Source: Alviniconcha marisindica
Lineage: Eukaryota; Mollusca; Gastropoda; Provannidae
Length of the DNA: 64,000 nt
Direction of reading: 5' to 3'
NCBI GenBank assembly: GCA_018857735.1
Contig: JABMCL010003257.1
Location: 12,501-76,500, forward strand
The position numbers and the translations under genes are program-made. Below, one piece after another: positions 57,405 to 64,000 of this stretch (position 1 is its first letter; each line of letters begins with the position of its first letter). Under the pieces are notes generated by a model. The model ran no database searches and was not told the origin of the DNA. It worked only from the letters and a program-made list of their open reading frames with translations.

Positions 57405-58715
57405 AGTATACAGATTACTGTCAAAACCACTGCCGAGTTAGATCTCCACTCTGAAGGACACGGACAAAACCACTGCCTAGTTAGAGCTCGTCTCTGAAAG
57501 GACTCGGACAAAACCACTGCCTAGTTAGATCTCAACTCTGAAGGACCCGGACAAAACCACAGCATAGTTAGACCTCAACTCTGAAGGACCCGGACAAAAT
57601 CACTGCTTAGTTAGATCTCAACTCTAAAGGACCCGGACAAACCCACAGCATAGTTAGATCTCCACTCTGAAGGACCCGGACAAAACCACTGCCTAGTTAG
57701 ATCTCAACTCTGCAGGACCCGGACAAAACCACTGCCTAGTTAGATCTGAACTCTGCAGTACCCGGACAAAACCAATGCCTAGTCGGATCTCAGCTCTGAA
57801 GTACCCGGACAAAACCACTTCCTAGTTAGAGCTCATCTCAGAAGGACTCGGACAAAACCACTGCCGAGTTAGATCTCAACTCCGAAGGACCCGGACAAAA
57901 CCGCTTCCTAGTTAGATCTCGTCTCTGAAGGACCCGGACAAAACCACAGCATAGTTAGATCTCAACTCTGAAGGACCCGGACAAAACCACTCCTAGTTAG
58001 ACTCACTCTGAAGGACCTGGACAAAACCACTCCAGTTAGATCTCAACTCTGAAGGACCCGGACAAAACCGCTGCCTAGTTAGATCTCAACTCTGAAGGAC
58101 CCGGACAAAACCACTGCATAGTTAGATCTCGTCTCTGAAGGACCCGGACAAAACCACTGCATAGTTAGATATCGTCTTTGAAGGACCCGGACAAAACCAC
58201 AGCATAGTTAGATCTCCACTCTGAAGGACCCGGACAAAAGCACTGCTTAGTTAGATCTCAACTCTGAAGGACCCGGACAAAACCAATGCCTAGTTAGATC
58301 TCAGCTCTGAAGGACCCGGACAAAACCACTGCCTAGTTAGATCTCAACTCTGAAGGACCCGGACAAACCCACTGCCTAGTTAGATTCAACTCTGAAGGAC
58401 CCGGACAAAACACTGCATTAGTTAGATCTCAACTCTGAAGGACCCGGACAAAAGCACTGCTAGTTAGACCAACTCTGAAGGCCCGGAAAACCCACAGCAT
58501 AGATAGATCTCAACTCCTAGGACCCGGACAAAAGCTGCTTAGTTAGATTACTCTGAAGGACACGGCAAAAGGACTGCTTAGTTAGATCTCAACTCTGAAG
58601 GACCCGGACAAACCCACAGCATAGATAGATCTCAACTCTGAAGGACCCGGAAAACCCCACAGCATAGTTAGATCTCGTCTCTGAAGGACCCGGACAAAAC
58701 CACTGCATTGAGGAG
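57405..58715. repeat. 43-bp minisatellite
   Basis: About 30 units with GGACCCGGACAAAACCACTG and TAGTTAGATCTCAACTCTG. Copies near 58380-58560 carry many single-base losses. No exon relation seen. Confidence 0.93.
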
Positions 58716-58734
58716 AGAGGCCGGAAGGGAGGGA

Positions 58735-58812
58735 TAGTGAGCCGGTCTGGCCTAGCGGTAAGGCGGTAGGCTGGTAAGCGGAAGGACCTCGGTTCGATAG
58801 CGCTTCGGCTCT
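58735..58812 (+). mobile_element. tRNA-like sequence, probable SINE head
   Basis: GGTCTGGCCTAGCGGTAAGG and CGGTTCGATAGC resemble the A and B boxes. Acceptor-stem pairing is poor, so a working tRNA is unlikely. It lies right after the 43-bp array. Confidence 0.4.
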
Positions 58813-58899
58813 CCTTTCTCTTCAAAAAGGTTGTGGTTTGTGGACACTGTCCTGTGACTTTGTCCATCACTTCCTACCGAAACATTAAATAATGGCTCT

Positions 58900-59399
58900 C
58901 ATCGCTGCCCATCTTCATGCAGCGGTCAGATCGTTGCTTTGCGCGTTCTACCTGGACGCAGAAATGATTAATTGTACGTGTTTTTTGTTGTTGTTTTTTT
59001 GTTTTGGGGGGGTTGCGGCGGGGCCTTTTTGTTTTCTATTTATTTGTTATTGTTGTAGTTTCTACACGTTTGCATGTGAGGTATATGCAGTTTAAATAAA
59101 CTATATGAATTTTTTTTTTTTTATCACACTAGCGTCATCTCTGTGTTACCCTGCACATGCACATGTGCACACACACACACACACACCAACACATACACAC
59201 AAAGCTCATTGTATGTATTTATTCTTTTCTCTTTTTTCAGTTAATGACTGTTACAGTACACACAATACCCCCCCCCCCCCCCCCCACACACACACCACAA
59301 CAACACGACACACCTGTTATTACTTCTTCTCTCTCTCTCTCCTCACCACACACACACACCGCACCCTGCTCATTTACCTCCTCTCTCCTCTCCTCTCTC

Positions 59400-59461
<62 letters not shown>

Positions 59462-60060
59462 AAGACATCACTGCATTGACTTGTACTCTCTCTCAAACAC
59501 ACACACAGGAAAAGAGTAAGACACTGCACTGTACTCTATCTCTGCTTGAGAAAGGACACAGCGGTGAGTGCGGTAAGCCAATGTCCAGCCACTGCGGACG
59601 AGAACCAATGACACCAAGAACAAGCGATGCCATCAGGCCCCAGATTCCTCGCCACAACTCTCATCAGGTAATTTGTCACCAATTAATTCACTCGGTGAAC
59701 TTCTACCCTTAACAGCCGGTTTCCACTCCGTTCTTCCCTGAGATCACACAAACAAAAGTGCTCATTTAAAGGGAACCTCGAGCGGAGACGCAAGAGGGCC
59801 TGACAATGCGGAAAATGTGTAGACAGTTCCATTTCCAGGCTTATGTCTCTGTACCTGTTGAGTACGTTGCGGCATCCAGGTATCTGGCATAAGCGCAACA
59901 GGCTGATGGTTGTTCTACCGACAGTTATGCAACGGGAGTACATGTTTGCTTTCAGGGAGCAGCCAGCTTGGTTTGCTGTTCGCCAGTGATGAGCAGCAAA
60001 AAGCTGGCGCCCGCCATGACAAAACACTTCCACCACACCTGCCGGCTTTGGTTGCATTGC
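58900..60060. other. Intergenic, no gene recognised
   Basis: T-rich sequence, (CA)n and (CT)n tracts at 59165-59465 and a C homopolymer near 59269-59285. Open frames up to 149 codons show no family signal. Confidence 0.4.
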
Positions 60061-60063
60061 CAC

Positions 60064-60495
60064 AGGCACAGACTGGCAGACACTATCATTGGTGGGAGCT
60101 GCCACGAGTATCATTTTTGTCAAGACAAACACGTGTTTGTTGCAACAAAAGATGAGTTTTGTCGTGACAAAAGTATGCTTGTCACAACAAAACCTTTGTC
60201 ATGACAAACGCGTGTTTGTCGTGACAAAACGTGTCTTTCGTCGCGACAAAAAGTATGCTTGTCACGACAAACATGACAAATATTTTGTCGCGACAAACAT
60301 AATTTAGTCGCAACAAAAGTTTTGTCACGGCAAGCATACTTTTGTCGCGACAAAAGATGTCCTTTGTCACAACAAACCCGTATTTGCCGCACGCGTGTTT
60401 GTCACGACAAAACATTTGTCATGACAAAAATGACACTTATGGCAGCTCCTGCCAATGATAGACAGACCAGCAGACAGACTGGCAGACACAAAACA
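60064..60495. mobile_element. Foldback element: inverted-repeat arms around a palindromic array
   Basis: The arms, about 65-70 bp with mismatches, are 60070-60125 and 60420-60490. Each holds ATCATTGG...GGAGCTGCCA and TCATTTTTGTCA in inverted orientation. Between them are about 15 copies of a 14-bp near-palindrome of the form TTTGTCGCGACAAA with changing middle bases. No coding sequence. It could be a foldback transposon or MITE. Confidence 0.6.
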
Positions 60496-60694
60496 GCAGC
60501 ACTATCGACCATGTTCAAGCATCTTTCAGATGCTGACTTTTAACAAACTAGGCCACAAACCAACAAAAAACTGCTGTGTGACTTTTCTATATTTTTTATA
60601 TTCCATTCCTTCTGACAGGGCCTGTGACACATTTTCCCTTGCAATCCCCTTTAAACTTCAACACCTTGCTATCAGCCAAAGAGGTCAGAAAGGC

Positions 60695-61135
60695 CTCTGT
60701 AATGAGCCATGATGGCCAGGAACACGGCAGATTGCAATGTGCAGTGAGCCATGATGGCCAGGAACACGGCAGATTGCAATGTGCAGTGAGCCATGATGGC
60801 CAGGAACATCGCAGATTGCAATATGCAGTGAGCCATGATGGCCAGGAACCCATGGCACAATGTGCACTGAACCATGGTCAGGAACACACTACAGATCACA
60901 ATGTGCAATGAACCATGATGGCCAGGAACACATCGCAGATCACAATATGCAATGAACCATGGTGCTCAGGAACACATCGCAGATCACAATGTGCAATGAA
61001 CCATGATGGCCAGGAACACATCGCAGATCACAATGTGCAATGAACCATGGTGCTCAGGAACACATTGCAGATCACAATGTGCAATGAACCATGGTCAGGA
61101 ACATATGGCAACATCAATGTGCAATGAACCATGGT
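60695..61135. repeat. ~42-bp minisatellite
   Basis: About ten units with GAGCCATGATGGCCAGGAAC and GCAGATTGCAATGTGCA. Confidence 0.9.
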
Positions 61136-61209
61136 TACAATGCACATTTGGTCAGCAGTACCAATTACAATGCAGGTCTTGTCAGCGCAATCAACTTTAA
61201 ATTTTGTAT

Positions 61210-61640
61210 TCTGTCACCATTCCATGGTACAGAGCATGTTTTGTCAACATTACCATGGTTACAGTGCCTGCTGAGTCACCATTACCATGGTTACCATGCT
61301 TGTTTTGTCAGCATTACCATGGTTACCATGCACGTTTTGTCAGCATTACCATGGTTACCATGCATGTTTTGTCAGCATTTCCATTGTTACAATGCAGATT
61401 TTGTCAGCATTTGGATGGTTATGATGCCAACTTTGTCAGCATTTCCATGGTTACTATGCCCGTTTTGTGAGCATTTCCATGGTTACTATGCCCGTTTTGT
61501 CAGCATTTCCATGGTCAAAATGCAAATTTTGTCAGCATTTGGACGGTCATCATGCCAACTTTGTCAGCATTTCCATGGTTACAATGCCAGTTTTGTCAGC
61601 ATTTCCATGGCTACAAATGCAGGCTTTGCCAGCACTTTTG
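61210..61640. repeat. ~33-bp minisatellite downstream of DHX16
   Basis: About 12 units with TTTTGTCAGCATTTCCATGG and TTACCATGC. It ends within 60 bp of the DHX16 stop, so it probably lies in the DHX16 3' UTR or flank. Confidence 0.9.
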
Positions 61641-61689
61641 CACCCAGTCTTCCTGGGTGTTTACTGTCATCATCGCTATGGTTACACAG

Positions 61690-61827
61690 TCAGTATTTTC
61701 GGGTCAAGTCATCCTTGGCCTTTCCTGCTGTCTTTGGCATTTTCTTCCCTGACCCGTCCTCAAGGTCCTTGGCACGGTAGTAGTGTGGCGCCACCTCCAG
61801 CAGCCACTGGTTCTCAATCTCGATCGT
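61690..61827 (-). CDS. DHX16: DHX16 last coding exon
   Basis: Acceptor TCTTCCAG; 45 codons plus TGA at 61690-61692. It encodes [20 protein letters not shown] and GKKMPK, conserved at the DHX16 C-terminus; the last ~10 residues diverge from vertebrates. Confidence 0.92.
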   Translation of the reverse strand, partial: TIEIENQWLLEVAPHYYRAKDLEDGSGKKMPKTAGKAKDDLTRKY

Positions 61828-62661
61828 CTGGAAGAGTAAAGAGCACTCGGGTCATCAAGACAATTTCAACACACGGTTGTATTAAAATGTTAATTGAGGG
61901 GTTCAACAGCCCCCAGTGGAACAGTTAAACAGGACCTTGAACTAAACCAGAATCTGCATGTAATAATAACTGACATTTATAAAGCGCCCCTTCTCACAGG
62001 AGTTCATAGGGCAGTACAGTTATTAACAACATTTACAAATACACAAGCGCCAAAGCCGCACTGAGTCAAGGAGATATAACCTGCTTATCACACACGTGTG
62101 CACACACACACACACACGCAAATGCACACACACACACACACGCAAATGCACACACACACACACACACACACATCACACCACACACATCACTATTTGTTAT
62201 TACATCTAAATATTAACATTGAGACTATGAGAGGCGCTATATCTAAAAGTTACTTCAAAATGTTGCTTTTAGTTTGTGGGGTGCTATTTCTACACGTTAC
62301 ACAAATGTCGCAAACACACACAAGCACACCACACCGCACACACTCCAAGTACGTTCACTACTACAATACTAGTGATTTCTTTTTCTGGCTGCTGAAAAAG
62401 AGAAGACAGAAACGACCAATCAGTACGCAGAAGCAAAGAACTGAGGCAGGTCTTCTGTTCTGACTGTGAAGAACAGAGGCTGACCTGTCGCATGAATTCC
62501 TTGGTGGTGAAGACCAGCTCATAGTAGACGAGCCAGCGGGGGTGTTCCTCGAAGAGACTGGAGTTGGGGTGCACCATCACCGTCTGCTGATGCTTCACCG
62601 TCTTGTACTGCCCGCCTTTCCCCAGCCGCGCCGTGTGGTAGAAATAGCCCGCCGTGATTGC
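61690..62661 (-). CDS. DHX16: DEAH-box splicing helicase DHX16/Prp2, last two coding exons (partial)
   Basis: The protein is an RNA-dependent ATPase that remodels the spliceosome before the first catalytic step. The window holds its C-terminal OB-fold region only. Exon 62485-62661 (59 codons, phase 0) reads [20 protein letters not shown] and [20 protein letters not shown], then FTTKEFMRQ. Exon 61690-61827 reads [20 protein letters not shown] and ends [27 protein letters not shown] and EVAPHYY point to DHX16 rather than DHX8, DHX15 or DHX38. The helicase core exons lie beyond 64000, so no ATPase motif is visible. The gene is tandem with CRAT, 6.7 kb upstream of it on the same strand. Confidence 0.92.
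62097..62185. repeat. (CA)n microsatellite
   Basis: In the last DHX16 intron. Confidence 0.9.
62485..62661 (-). CDS. DHX16: DHX16 penultimate coding exon
   Basis: Acceptor CTGTCACCAG and donor GTCAGC; 177 nt. It encodes the OB-fold segment from [10 protein letters not shown] to TTKEFMRQ. The upstream intron is a ~33-bp array of acceptor-like units (62670-63330). Confidence 0.93.
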
Positions 62662-62669
62662 CTGGTGAC

Positions 62670-63335
62670 AGCGTACAATCAAAATGTATTGCCTCTGGTG
62701 ACACATACAATCAAAATGTATTGCCTCTGGTGACACATACAATCAAAATGTATTGCCTCTGGTGACACATACAATCAAAATGTATTGCCTCTGGTGACAG
62801 CATACAATCAAAATGTATTGCCTCTGGTGACACTGTGCAATCAAAATGTATTGCCTCTGGTGACACCATGCACTCAAACTGTATTGTCTCTGGTGACACC
62901 ATGCACTCTAAATGTATTGTCTCTGGTGACACTGTGCAATCTAAATGTATTGTCTCTGGTGACACTGTGCAATCTAAATGTATTGCCTCTGGTGACAGCA
63001 ATCAAAATGTATTGCCTCTGGTGACAGCGTACAATCAAAATGTATTGCCTCTGGTGACACTGTGCAATCAAAATGTATTGCCTCTGGTGACACCATGCAC
63101 TCAAACTGTATTGTCTCTGGTGACACCATGCACTCAAACTGTATTATCTCTGGTGACACCATGCAATCTCAAAACTGTATTGTCTCTGGTGACACTGTGC
63201 AATCTAAATGTATTGTCTCTGGTGACACTGTGCAATCAAAATGTATTGTCTGGTGACACCATGCAATCAAAATGTATTGACTGGTGACACCATGCAATCA
63301 AAATGTATTGACTGGTGACACCGTGCAATCAAAAT
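62670..63335 (-). repeat. DHX16 acceptor-derived array
   Basis: About 20 units of ~33 bp. On - they read GTGTCACCAG/AGGCAATACA; the true junction is CTGTCACCAG/GCAATCACGG. Confidence 0.85.
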
Positions 63336-63599
63336 GTGTCTGTGCAAACCATTTTGCAACAAAACTCCTGGACTTTTCCAGATTCAGGACAGAATATACA
63401 GTTTCAAAGATCTTTTTGATATTAGAAAAATCTTAATTCTTGAGAGACATTTTACTATTTTTAGGAGGATTGAGCCAGACATTTTGCAAAGTCAACTACC
63501 ATGTGAATGCTGTTGCAATTTTGGCACGTTTTCTTCAAACTATTAATCAGTTAAAAACACTACACACCTATGAATGCACTACACATGCATGAATGCATG

Positions 63600-63652
63600 C
63601 ACGCGCACACACACATATAATTACACATACACACACACACACACAATTACTG

Positions 63653-63708
<56 letters not shown>

Positions 63709-63710
63709 AC
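63600..63710. repeat. (CA)n microsatellite
   Basis: DHX16 intron or upstream sequence. Confidence 0.92.
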
Positions 63711-63719
63711 ATGCACACA

Positions 63720-63915
63720 CAGAGAATGTTTCAGGGAGACCTTCATTAAAAACATCCAGTGACTTATCCCAGGACCTGTCCACCATTTCCGGGACCTGCA
63801 TGTACTCAGCATGTGCCTCTTCTGTCCCGTGCTCATCTTCTGTGATTCTTATGTGTAGCTTGAGGGGAAGTGTGGTCACATTGTGACGCTCGTTTACAAT
63901 GTATTTTCGAGTCAC
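63720..63915 (-). CDS. Unassigned ~65-residue acidic open frame
   Basis: Reads MTRKYIVNERHNVTTLPLKL, then a Glu/Asp/His-rich stretch and EMVDRSWDKSLDVFNEGLPE, running into a CA repeat. It looks like real coding sequence by composition but does not match DHX16. A transposon fragment is the likeliest source. Confidence 0.3.
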
Positions 63916-64000
63916 ATCGTGCCCCTTTCTTATGGTCCCTCTTCAACACACCCTATTTGTGTGTGCGTGCATGCGTGTGTGTGTTTGTGTGTGTGTTTAT

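Overview
This is a stretch of an animal nuclear genome. The genes have many introns with GT/AG junctions, and the proteins are clearly metazoan. There are tRNA-derived SINEs, a LINE remnant, a probable solo LTR and a very high load of micro- and minisatellites. The texture suggests a lophotrochozoan, probably a marine gastropod mollusc; that assignment is inference. Nothing prokaryotic or CRISPR-like is present.

Three conserved genes can be assembled by eye. (1) + strand, 2247-5745: the last three coding exons of dolichyldiphosphatase (DOLPP1-like), an ER enzyme that recycles dolichyl pyrophosphate. Its 5' exons lie left of the window. (2) - strand, 54927 down to 22671: a complete carnitine O-acetyltransferase (CRAT-like) in 15 coding exons, about 636 residues, with an arginine-bearing mitochondrial-type N-terminus and a C-terminal SKL peroxisomal signal. 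(3) - strand, 62661 down to 61690: the last two coding exons of the spliceosomal DEAH-box helicase DHX16/Prp2. DOLPP1 and CRAT are convergent neighbours, as I recall they are in human 9q34.

Layout: 1-6.1 kb, DOLPP1 3' half with arrays, a LINE fragment and a SINE in its introns. 6.1-22.6 kb, no conserved gene; SINEs, minisatellites (51, 64, 23, 21, 61 and 33 bp units) and a ~174-bp satellite. 22.7-54.9 kb, CRAT, with most introns filled by arrays; intron 1 holds a 1.25-kb probable solo LTR. 54.9-61.7 kb, CRAT promoter region, a possible alternative first exon, a 43-bp array and a foldback element. 61.7-64 kb, DHX16 3' end.

The most unusual property is that many intronic minisatellites are tandem copies of the neighbouring splice junction itself. 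Units carry the acceptor or donor plus roughly 10-45 nt of the adjacent exon, so one real splice site is followed by 4 to about 40 decoys. I see this at about 13 junctions across all three genes. Three apparent single-base indels in CRAT (two compensating in exon 7, one in exon 13) look more like assembly errors than decay. All homology calls were made by eye from remembered family features; no search was run.
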